From Helopsaltes ochotensis (Eukaryota > Chordata > Aves > Passeriformes > Locustellidae), in contig VXBM01000241.1 of assembly GCA_013400155.1 (NCBI GenBank), positions 64,723 through 128,722 of the forward strand: a stretch of 64,000 bases of DNA, given 5' to 3'. Shown one piece after another: positions 1 through 10,800 of the stretch. Numbering within the stretch: position 1 is the first letter of the stretch; every line of letters starts with the position of its first letter. The translations under genes were made by a program, and so were the position numbers. The notes beneath the pieces are model-generated. The model was given only the letters and a program-made list of their open reading frames with translations. It was not told where the DNA came from and made no database searches.

Positions 1-528
1 AGTCTCCCCAAATACGGCAAAAATAGTCATGGTTCTTAAAAGAAAGATTTCCTGCTTACACCAGTCTTGGACTGGTCATGAGTGAAGCCTTGTTGGCCTC
101 TGACCACCAATGGAAATCACTGCTCCACTATCAGACAAATGTGGAAGTGTAGGAGCTCAGAGGATATTTTGTTCAATGCATGGACTCTTTTAGTTCAGAG
201 AAGTCAGCAATCTCTTGTTCTTCTGTGAAAGAGTCGTACCTACTTCTCCAGAATTTGACTTCTGGAATTGCTAAACAATTTCAGGAAGGAGCAGCTGACA
301 GAAAAACAGACTGACCAAAGGTCAATCCTCCTTGATGAAACCATATGGCAGTACTTGTTTTGGTAAGACCAGGTGGTGACCCCAGGTTTTCTTTCAGGTC
401 TTGCCAGAAGGGAGGGCTTGAGCGCACAAGGGACACAACACTGAGACATCTGATGGAGCTTGCTGGGCTGCACTGAAATACACTGAGATGGTGCAGCTTG
501 CTGGGAGGAGAGAGTGCTGGCTGACTGT
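1..528. other. Unassigned non-coding DNA
   Basis: I see no repeat family, RNA gene or recognisable coding exon here. The open frames are short and their translations resemble no family I know. It probably belongs to an intron or intergenic spacer. Confidence 0.5.
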
Positions 529-570
529 AATCACAGAATATTCTGATTAGGAAGGGACCCAGAAGATTGG
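529..570 (-). mobile_element. CR1 LINE 3'-end fragment (very short)
   Basis: The plus strand reads aatcacagaatattctga followed by a gaagggaccc motif. This is the reverse complement of a typical avian CR1 3' terminus, where octamer repeats follow a 'gggtcccttcc' core. Only about 40 bp are recognisable, consistent with the strong 5' truncation typical of CR1. The sequence beyond 570 no longer resembles CR1, so the element is either extremely truncated or too decayed to trace further. Confidence 0.6.
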
Positions 571-3500
571 TCTACCTTTGTATCTAGCTATGCTGCTGCT
601 TTGTAAGAGAGGAGGAAGCATGGTTCCCTCGTGTTGTTGTTGCTCTCTCAACTTCCCTCAACCCTGCTCTACTCTGGCTATGTTGCTGTTGCAGAAGTCA
701 GAGGAAGGAACTGCCACAAGCACTTTCCCTGAACCTCTGCAGCACCTCCTGAACATCGATGACTTGGAGGAGCAGGCGCAGGAAGATGGCACCTTCTGAG
801 GCAGCCTGAACACCCTCTTTCTGAAAGCTATTGTCTTCAAAGAGGAAGGAGACAGGGGGAGCAGCATCTCCCCCTCTGACCCTTTCCTTCCTAAAAAGCA
901 CCCTCAGAGCAGCTTCTGCACAGGATCTTGTATTACAAACCTGGCATGTCCTTCTATGCTGTGCCAAAGGCAGCCTCTGCCTTGTCTTGCTTCTCCCCTT
1001 CACAGGATCAGTGTGTTTGGAGATTGTTACCATGTTCCATTGAAAAAATACAGCCCACAATTTCCATGTTAATGTGGCATTTCAGAAAATGGTATGATGA
1101 AAGAAAGAAAGTGCATTCTGGTCCAGGTCTCAGATGAAAGAAAAGGAGGCTACCTAATTTCTTATTTATGCATCACATACTTTTGACAAAAAAGGCCAGA
1201 AAACTGATCCACTCTTTTCCACCACAGACTTCCAAGTATTATGGCATCTCTAAAAACATTGGTATAAATCCTTGGTTTTGTCTATATTATTCATAAAGAG
1301 TCAGTATTTATCAGCAATTTTGAAAAAACAAGATACACCAACAAAGACCAAATAACGTAACTTCAGACACTCAATTTTTTTCTCAAATCACAATTTTGGT
1401 TTGTTCTCTTGAGATTTTTACCAAAGCAGGCTTTGCTTTTATAGCTCTCATCTCCTCCCTCTCCTTTATCCTGGGAGTTTAGGGTGGACACTTGGCAAAC
1501 CTGTTATCCGTAATAGTAATTCACAGAATCTGGCATGTACTAGTTGGACAATATTCCATTGTTTAAATTGAGCTCTGTCAATCTTTGCCATTGATATTAA
1601 ACAAAAGTCAGGATTATTAAAGCATATGGGTAGACAGCCTCATACACTTGTTAAGCCTTTTTCTTTGAGAATGTGACTGCTGTTGTTGAGCATTCTGAAA
1701 AATATATGTAACATGCTACAGTACACAGGGAATCACAGGTGTCAAGGGAAAATGATATGTGAAAGCTGTGTACGTTTAAAAATGCAGCACTACTGTACCT
1801 TCTTAAAAGGAAAAGAAACTTTCCTCCTTCTCCCTCCTTCCCCCTGTTGCCAGTTAAAATGAACTGTCAGAGCCTGGATAAAGATACAAACAGGATTGCA
1901 TACCTTACGAAGCCTACAGTGACTCTTAGACTTTGATCTAATTCTATTTGCTGCTTTATGATGCATGAAGCTGTCAGATAAAGAGGTGTTCAAAAAAATC
2001 CACTCGAGCTGTCAGGGCTGACAAGCCCTGTGATGGATTACAGAGAAAACAAAAGGGTTATCACCTTAACCACAAACATTTATATCTTTTTTTCATAAGG
2101 GTACTTCAATCAACATGTAGTTACCAGGGTGCAGGTTGTTGTGAGCCTGTAGGAACATAGATCCAATGACATATGTTGAAACAGCATTTAAAAAGTACAA
2201 CACACATGCGTTGGCACTAATATGCCGATGACATGGTACAGTTGTGCTTACTTAGATCAAAGATAAGAATCCTATAGTTTTCAATATAAAAAGGATTCTT
2301 TTTTGAAGAACAGATTTTCCCCCCCACACGTCTTTCAAAGATTAAACACAGTCATAACAGTCTGAATGGGATTTAACTCAAAAAAGCCCAGTACTTAAAT
2401 ATGCCCATATGATTACTTACACAATAGAAACTTCAGCACAGAATGAAGAGCAGCTAGGATTTGACTCATGTAAAGGAAACAAAAAAAACTTGCACTCGCT
2501 TCTTTTCAAGCATCAGAAAGCAGTCTCATGGCCCATTCATCTACAATCTCTTCCCCCTCCCTCACCAATGTCTATCAGTTCTTAAAACGCCACCACAGTA
2601 AACAATATTGGACCTGAAATTTATCAAACAAAGCTAATATTCTACCTCTAGTACTGCATCTGTGACACTCTAGTGAAAACAAGGCAAGGAAATGCATAAG
2701 ACACGTACTTGAGCTGATAATACAGACCTTTTGCTTGTGGTTTACACTCACAATCAAGATTTGGATGCATTCTCTTGTGGTCAATAGATCCATACGCTGA
2801 GTGACCCAAGGCTAGACTCTGGGATATTGCAGTAATATTTGATTCTTCAGTGGTTCTTTTTCCTCTACTTTGTGACTGTGATAACAAAGTAGGCTCAGCA
2901 CTATGAAAGGGTTAAAAAAAATTGATTATTTATGGATGACAAATTCACTCGTAGCTGCAGACTGACATGACGCTTGTCAAAGAAACCTAAGAGCCACATA
3001 TTGCTGGAACCTCAGAAAAACGTGAGGAAAATTATTGCTCTGTGATTGCCCTGGTTCTCCATCTTTTCCCAAAAAAGCTGTTACTGCCTGCTGCCCAAGA
3101 GAGGACCTAGGTGAACATTTGGTCCAACCTTACACCTCCCTTGTTCTAACAAGGGAACTTGTATCTGTGGCAGCAAAAAATTTTGCCAAGATTTATGTAT
3201 GTCATAGACACACATGTATGTATTTATGCAGATAGCCTAGATGAAGACTGCCAAATTAGCAGTTAGTGAACTACAGAATTTAACACAAGGCCCGTATATG
3301 GAAAGAAGGTTAAAAGTGAGGCATTTTTCACACAATATCTTACACACCTGTGGTGTGATGTGCTCAATGGGAGAGACAGACTCATTTCACTCGCCAGTTA
3401 ACCTCCAGTGTGAAAAAATCACTTGGGTTTGGATGCTGGGACAACAACAAAACCATCTTGAAGCTCCGCAGAAGGTGGATTGCAATATTATAATGAGCAT

Positions 3501-5490
3501 GGCCAGGCTTTTAGAAGACAGAGAATCCCACAACAGCATAGGGCCAGGCTCTAAATTAGTGTACAAGACTATTGCTCCACATTACAGAAACCTGGACTAT
3601 TTCTCTCATAAAACAGAGCACACTCTAACACTGGAAATTGCGTATCAAAGCAAGTCAGAAACAGAGATATAGCTCAAGGAGAAGCGTTTGGAACAGGATG
3701 AAGAGCTGAGGACCTGAAAACTCTGGCAGGCCTGAAAACAACTCTCTCACAGATATGGACCACCTGATAATACCAGTAAATCATACTGGCTTAAAATTCT
3801 TCTTTCTGATGGATTTCCTTTTAATACGTACTGTCTAAAGGGAAAAGAAAAAACCCAACAGAAAAGAATATAAAAGTCCAAACATACCGCTTACAAAAAA
3901 AAATTTAGAAGCCCTCTTAAGTGCTTCTTTAACTACGTCAAGATTAGGCATGATCTTGGTTAGCAGCTGTGGGGAGAGGGAGGATACCATTTCTTCAGTA
4001 ATTCTAGCAGGCTTTTAAGGCTGTTTCTCTTCTCTACCTTTCTGGTGGCACCTGCCAGGCACTGATAGACACAAACATTACCATCATTCATTAAACCATA
4101 CTCCTCTGCCATAGTTATGCAACAAACCAATATAAAACTCCTCTTCAAAAAGTTGAAAGGCAAGCTGGTTCAGATAGACCATTCTTAGCATGCATGGAGT
4201 GTACATTCACAGGCAGTAATACAGTGGGAATTCAGCTAGCCTGAGCATAGGCTGATGTGAAGCATATGATATTACTTATGTAGGCATGAAAGCAATCTGC
4301 TTTAATATCAGACACTTTACTGCAAAGAATGTCAGGGTTACCAAAGGTTAAAGACAGGCTGCTGGATTTTTTTGTTGCCTATTTTTTTTTTTAAGTATGA
4401 GCTGCAAAAACGTGGGATGACTCCATTTTCAGTTTTTGGGTGCTGCTGAGTAAAACAGCAATAAATAATGCAAGTTAAAATGAACAGCAAGGTAAGAAAA
4501 AGTGGGTGGAAAGTACCACAAAGCAAAATACACAGAGAGAAAGAAGAGTGTGAGAAATGGCTCTCTGCCATTCGGCTACAGATGGTAAATGTTGCTCCTA
4601 GTGGGATTTGAGCATCATCCCATTGATTCAGCACCTTCACAGAGTGCTGGACAGAGGTTCAGAATGTCACAGGGCAGATTCCCACCCAACTGTGCTGCCT
4701 GCCATCCCTTGGTTTCTTGTACCTGTGCTGGTACAGGCAGATTTCCATGTCACCTTGCCATTGCCCACCTCACAAGCATCTGGCCTGGCAGGATAGGAGC
4801 AGTTTGCCATGTTTTCCCTACCGGGAGCTTGACAGTCTGTCACACAGCTGGGCTGTGGTGTCACGCAGGGCACCCCGCATGCCCGGTGGGCTGTGGGATC
4901 AGGGCCCTCGGTACCCACCTGGCCCCTGCTCCCTGCGAGCTCTCACCTGCATTCCAGCACAAGAGGCAGCTCTTGCAGCACTTTGAACTTTCAGTTTTCC
5001 TTTACTAAAATTAAAAAACAGGCATATAACCAAGCCGAGACTTCCCAAAATCTCAGGTGGGAAGCATTATTGAGAACAGAAGCCAGGTGGACTGTTTTTC
5101 AGAGGCTGATTGCTTTTTCAGAGTGTATTAGCATCTACTTTTTTCCCCAGCACTGGAATCCTTAGGTACTAGGGAGCCTAAGAAAAGCAGGAGCTCTTGA
5201 GCTGAAGGATAAAGAACCAAGATAAAGCACAACAAAAGGAACTGAAAATGAAGACATTTCTTTCATTTTTCTCAAAAGCACAGTTCTATTTCTGTTTGAA
5301 TCCATGTGCCATAGAAGATAAAAATTGTAAATATTGAGGAGAAATAATGCAAGCCATTACAAAATTATCTGCTTTCATAACCTACTGTGAAGTGACTAAA
5401 CCCCTTTCATTTACTGATAGCCTTCTCTCAGGCTGGTGCTACCTGTCTGTTCATCCTCACACAGGACTGAGCCTACCATTGGCCATTTAT
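571..5490. other. Unassigned non-coding DNA with a CpG-richer patch
   Basis: No gene or clear repeat is recognised. At 585-740 there is a weak, diverged internal duplication: two segments start with a similar 'ctatg(c/t)tgctg' stretch and contain a 'ttccct' block. The longest open frame (3241-3672, plus, 143 codons) has no recognisable domain or signal peptide and no sign of coding selection that I can see. At about 4,828-4,950 GC and CpG rise locally above the surroundings. Poly-T/poly-A runs and short AT-rich stretches make up much of the rest. Confidence 0.45.
4828..4950. other. Local GC/CpG-rich patch
   Basis: Several CpGs occur within about 120 bp (in accggg, cacgca, cccgca, cccggt, ctcggt, tgcgag), while the kilobases on either side contain few. 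It is far too short for a normal CpG island. It could be an exon, a decayed repeat or a conserved element. Open frames cross it on both strands but none gives a recognisable product. Confidence 0.3.
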
Positions 5491-5497
5491 GACACAT

Positions 5498-5597
5498 GCA
5501 AAGAAAGAAAGAGAGGGAGAAATAAAAAGGAACAAAAAGAGAGAAAGAGAGAGGGGGGAGAGAGAGAAATAAAGAAAGAGAAAGACAAAGAGGGGGG
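5498..5597 (+). repeat. Purine-rich (GA/GAAA) tract
   Basis: About 100 bases are almost entirely A and G (gaaag, gagag and ggggg blocks) with only a few T or C interruptions. It is a degenerate polypurine microsatellite. Mirror-like polypurine tracts can form triplex (H-DNA) structures; that is known for such sequences in general and is only inferred here. The frames that read through on either strand are low-complexity artefacts. Confidence 0.85.
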
Positions 5598-6846
5598 TAG
5601 CATGCAGCAAAAGGAAGACAGATGGGCCTATCAGTTATGTATATTGTGACCCACCTGCCAGTCACAGCCCCATGGGAATGTGGCATAATAAATACTGAAA
5701 AATGAAGAGTAGGAATTAAACTTAAAAAAAACTCAACCCAACAACCAAACATATTGAACAAAGTAAATTGTCTGGAAGGGAGAACTGCAATAAAGATTTT
5801 TTAGGAGCATATAAATCAAAATTTCAAAAGAAATTTGCCAAACGGGGTCTCAGCTCACGTGCAGTCAGTGGCAGGAGGGTGTAAATTGTGGCTCTAGAGA
5901 GGATGATTGCCAGCACGCCTAGGTATGAGGGGGTTGATTCAATAAATATTCATGATGGCAGCACGTATGCCCTAAGCACACACCCTGCCCCAGCAAATCC
6001 ATCTCAGCCGAACTTCACCCACAGCCCTGGAGCCTCTTGCATCACCCTTAGCTGAGTCCCACTGTTTTTTGTGTTTGTGTGTGCGTGTGTGTGAATGTGC
6101 AGATGTGCGAGCCCAGCCCCTGCAGACCAAACCTGACTTACTTCTCCTAGTCCTGTCTCCTTAACTGTCTTCCCAGAGCTCAGCAATAAACTCAGCTGTA
6201 AGATCTCCAGCTCATCATGACCACCCAAAACTGTCTCACTGAGCAAAAAAATCCTTCATACTAAGATCAAGAGTAATCCAAATCATTTTTTTCTCGTTGA
6301 GTGTGTGTTTCATGAAAAACCTTGCTTCCCTTCTCAAACAACATGAAGTCCACAGGATCATCTTGCTTCTGCTAAGCATTTTCTTCACATCAGCCCTGAA
6401 GGTATTTCTACAACTCCAAGTAAATCCCAGACACTCTTATGACAGCCACATGATTTGGAGTCCAGAGTCTCCATGACAATTTTTTGTGGATATTTGGTTA
6501 ATTCACAGAGAATATCCAGCTTGCACACAGACCTGAGGAAAAATATATTTTCCCCTTGTGGAAGAACATTGTTTCATTCAGAGACACCCGCCTTTGCCTA
6601 CATCTTTGTTTTAAAATCTCAAACTTGTCCATGGAAGTGACTCTTCCCTGAAAATTCTCTCACCTATGCAACAAGGACAGGCATACCGTGGCAAAACCAT
6701 TCTATTCTTCTTCTGCTTTTCTGCTCCCCTTTCCCATCTCTGAATTCATACTCATCCTCTTCTTTCTGTCCCCTTCCTGTCACTGAAGTTCTTCTCCATC
6801 TCCTCTTTTCACCTCTCATTCATTCATTCCCCTATCAGGAAGATAT
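5598..6846. other. Unassigned DNA up to the assembly gap
   Basis: It contains a short TG-rich tract at about 6,069-6,100 (gtgtttgtgtgtgcgtgtgt type) and a pyrimidine-rich stretch from about 6,700 to the gap edge. The latter ends in a small cattcattcatt repeat. No gene or interspersed repeat is recognised. Confidence 0.45.
6069..6100 (+). repeat. (TG)n-like microsatellite, imperfect
   Basis: Alternating G/T with a few interruptions over about 30 bp. It is short and degenerate. Confidence 0.7.
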
Positions 6847-7692
6847 NNNNNNNNNNNNNNNNNNNNNNNNNNNNNNNNNNNNNNNNNNNNNNNNNNNNNN
6901 NNNNNNNNNNNNNNNNNNNNNNNNNNNNNNNNNNNNNNNNNNNNNNNNNNNNNNNNNNNNNNNNNNNNNNNNNNNNNNNNNNNNNNNNNNNNNNNNNNNN
7001 NNNNNNNNNNNNNNNNNNNNNNNNNNNNNNNNNNNNNNNNNNNNNNNNNNNNNNNNNNNNNNNNNNNNNNNNNNNNNNNNNNNNNNNNNNNNNNNNNNNN
7101 NNNNNNNNNNNNNNNNNNNNNNNNNNNNNNNNNNNNNNNNNNNNNNNNNNNNNNNNNNNNNNNNNNNNNNNNNNNNNNNNNNNNNNNNNNNNNNNNNNNN
7201 NNNNNNNNNNNNNNNNNNNNNNNNNNNNNNNNNNNNNNNNNNNNNNNNNNNNNNNNNNNNNNNNNNNNNNNNNNNNNNNNNNNNNNNNNNNNNNNNNNNN
7301 NNNNNNNNNNNNNNNNNNNNNNNNNNNNNNNNNNNNNNNNNNNNNNNNNNNNNNNNNNNNNNNNNNNNNNNNNNNNNNNNNNNNNNNNNNNNNNNNNNNN
7401 NNNNNNNNNNNNNNNNNNNNNNNNNNNNNNNNNNNNNNNNNNNNNNNNNNNNNNNNNNNNNNNNNNNNNNNNNNNNNNNNNNNNNNNNNNNNNNNNNNNN
7501 NNNNNNNNNNNNNNNNNNNNNNNNNNNNNNNNNNNNNNNNNNNNNNNNNNNNNNNNNNNNNNNNNNNNNNNNNNNNNNNNNNNNNNNNNNNNNNNNNNNN
7601 NNNNNNNNNNNNNNNNNNNNNNNNNNNNNNNNNNNNNNNNNNNNNNNNNNNNNNNNNNNNNNNNNNNNNNNNNNNNNNNNNNNNNNNNNNNN
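6847..7692. other. Assembly gap (846 N)
   Basis: All bases are N. The gap lies between a pyrimidine-rich stretch on the left and, about 85 bp to the right, an A-rich low-complexity tract. Such surroundings often break short-read assemblies. Any 'protein' crossing it is meaningless. Confidence 0.99.
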
Positions 7693-7777
7693 GAACTTAA
7701 TGTACAGCATAAAGAGAAGAGACAACTGGGAATACAAGTATCAAAAAGTCAGCCCAGGACAAGGTTCTATCTAATGA

Positions 7778-7868
7778 GAAAAAAACAAAACAAAACAAAG
7801 AAACAAAACAAACAAACAAAAAAAACCCAAAAAAAACCCAACAAAAAAACCCCTAACAAACAAAAAAC
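7778..7868 (+). repeat. A-rich (CAAA/CAAAA)n low-complexity tract
   Basis: Roughly 90 bp consist of A runs broken by single C or CCC (caaaacaaaac, aaacaaacaaac, aaaaccc). A very similar tract occurs at 57,119-57,172. It could be a decayed retroposon tail or a simple-sequence expansion. No adjoining element is recognisable. Confidence 0.8.
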
Positions 7869-10800
7869 GCCACACCCTAACAATATCTGAGTTAGTTTCA
7901 GCTTTTAACCTTAAGAATTCTCTGTCTTCACATCACAGGCAGGGAGCCAGGGCTCTGGTTATTTAACTTTTTTAACAATATGTGAATTGAGGTAACTACA
8001 TAAAGAAAATATTAGCAGAAAAGTTTTCTTATATTTCTGAGTAAGGAGAAAACCAAAAACTCCCAAAGGAAGGGAACTGTGTGGCTGGAGAACTTTGCCA
8101 TTACTGAGTATTCCCACAATGCATGGGGGGGACCAGATAGGAGCCCAGAACATCGAATGGAGCTCAGGAAAAAACAAAAGGGAGATGTTCTCTCAGTGTG
8201 GTGCTCACCAGGGCAAATATCATCTGGTTAAACAGCAGCAGGCAAACCCATCTCTGGTGATGTCCTGCCCAGGTTTTCTTCATGAGCTCTAAGTGCCAAC
8301 GTAGAAACAAATACCTGCTCTTGTTCTCATGCTCATGCAATATCTCTTTCCTCACATTCTGTGCTATTTTTAAATTCTTTTTACTTTTGGCCTCAGATAT
8401 TTATTAAATCTAAATTTCTGAAGGTTTTCAACAATTGCTCACAAACCCTTGATCCAAAATCAGTAGAATGAAAGCAGATGGGTCAAATACATCACTGAAC
8501 TACTAGGATATGCCCAGACATGAAGATGGTCTCCACTTTCAACAATGCACTGAGGTCCTGACTTTGCTATGTAGCTTGAATAATTAGATTGGAAAATTGC
8601 CTAGCTGCTTTGTGGAGACGGTCCCTCTACAGACCTCCACCATTAAATAAAAGGACCTAAATAACAACTGGTTTATATTAGTGATGCTGTATAATAAAAA
8701 TGAAATCTGGTACTCAAATACATCTTACAGCAAGCACATAAGATGACCACAGAAAGCATTTTCCCCTGAAAAAAATTAGCTCAAACATCATGGAAATCAG
8801 TGGCCTTGATGAGGATTGACAGAGCCAGATATGGAAATTGGAGAATTTTACTGGAAAGCAGTTGCAGGAGCATGAATATAAAGGGTATACAAATCTCTAC
8901 AGGCTGTAAACACTGAGAATAAAATTATAGATGGGCTACTTGAGTGACATGTTTTCTAATAACGTAGAAACAGACTCTTAGCAGGAGTTGAAAGCACTGA
9001 CACTGTGGAATAGCTTCTCAAATTAATTAAAAGAAGAAAACACATTAAGTTAAAGCATGGGAACAATTCCTCTTTTGTGACGGATGAGTTAAACAGGCTG
9101 ATGTTTTTACTGTACAAAGGGATGAATCTTTGGGGATCAAAGATGTATGGGTTACAGTTGTATCTTTTCAAAATATGTAGATCAATTAATTCATTCTGTA
9201 ATATTCTTTGAAAGTAAAGAGTTGCAAATATGCTGTTCCTTGTCATCATCTTGTGGTTCTCCGAGTTTCATGGGGTTCATGAATTACCATTTCTCTTCGC
9301 TTGATCTTTTTTACATAATCAGATGTTGCAACAGGAAGTGAGACCTCCTTGTCCCTTGTCAGCCGGCAGAGACAGTGAGAGCTCCCATCCACACCCTGCC
9401 TCACAGCAGGACTTTCTTGATCAGTGCACGCCAGCGGGCCTCTGATGAGACAGGCAGATTATTGCATCTAGGGAAAAGGCAGCCCATAAAAAATACTCTC
9501 TGGTGCTCCACAACCCAATGGTTTCCCTATTGAAGCAGAATGATTTACAGGTGATGTGTGCAGTCTGGAAGATTAATCTAAGTATCAGCCTGACAGTTTT
9601 CACACTGAATAAGAATAAAATTGATGGATGAGAAAATATAAAAATATGTGCTGCATGTTTAATATATTTTCAATCTTTCCAAAAGTATATGTAGGAAATC
9701 TATATGATACTTCCTTGGAAGAAAAATATTATTTGATCCTTGTCTGAATTACTGGTACTGCAACCAGACTTCAGGATGGACATCACGGATATGTAACTCA
9801 ATTAATACTATCACTGGGACCAAAGGATTCTACATTCTATGATTCTACAATTAAATCCTAAGTGTGATCCTCCAAAGACCCTTAAAATACCAAGTCTTAG
9901 GACTTAGGAAACAAAAAAAAAAGAAAAAGGAAAGATGGCTTTTCAGTTATCAAACCTTTACATTAAGAAATGCTTTCACTGAAGAAGGGTGTAAATGTAA
10001 CAGAGAACAGGAAAGAACAGTGCTAACAAAGCAGTAGGCTAATACAGCAAACCCTGTGACACCAAGGGCCAGAGATGAAAAAATGCAAAGCAATAGATCT
10101 TGGGACATAAGTCACCCTTCTACATCTATGCTTTATTCTTGAGAAATGAGGAAAAGACTACACTTCAGATTTGATTGTCTCTGCAGTTCACACCTCAGTT
10201 TCAGAGTGCAGCACTTCCTCTTGCAGGTCCTCAGCCAGCCATTGCCATGGATTGAAAAGCATGGACTAACACCCGGACTATCCCAGCTGAGATGTGTGCC
10301 CATTCCAGTCTTGGTTTGTCTGTGTCCACAGCCCAGGGGCTGCCTTGCAAATGACATGATGAAGGGTATACAGCCAGCTGGTTAAGATGCATGAGGCATG
10401 TCTGAAATGTGCCTTTTGGAGCACAGAACACTTTGCAGGTACATGCCCAGCAATAGAGCTTCACGTTACTCAGGCCTCAGATCATCCACAATCACGACTC
10501 TACAGCCATCAGGCTGTTAGCTGGGTGGGGAGCAGGGCAAGGGGAGTGGGAGTACCCCATGTTCACAGTCACTTCTGAACCCACCACAATTTCTCAGTAG
10601 TATGGATATATGCCTTATAAACTCCAAGGAGATGATCAGCTGCTCAAAAATAGACTTGGGATATTTTTGTAAGCCATAGGTTGTTTTTTGGCTCCTTGTG
10701 TTTTGTTCTTTTGTTTTCTGCAAAGGTAATTATTAATTTGTAACTTCCAGAAAGCCAAGCCACAGTTCTGCAGGAACTGAGGAGAAAGCAGACTACATTC

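Noticed and set aside
3241..3672. A 143-codon plus-strand frame
   Set aside because: No domain, no splice or promoter context, ordinary AT-rich sequence.
5499..5649. Lys/Glu/Arg-rich frame over the purine tract
   Set aside because: It is a translation of a simple purine repeat, not a coding signal.
6835..7737. A 300-codon frame on the minus strand
   Set aside because: It is an artefact of reading through the 846-base N gap.
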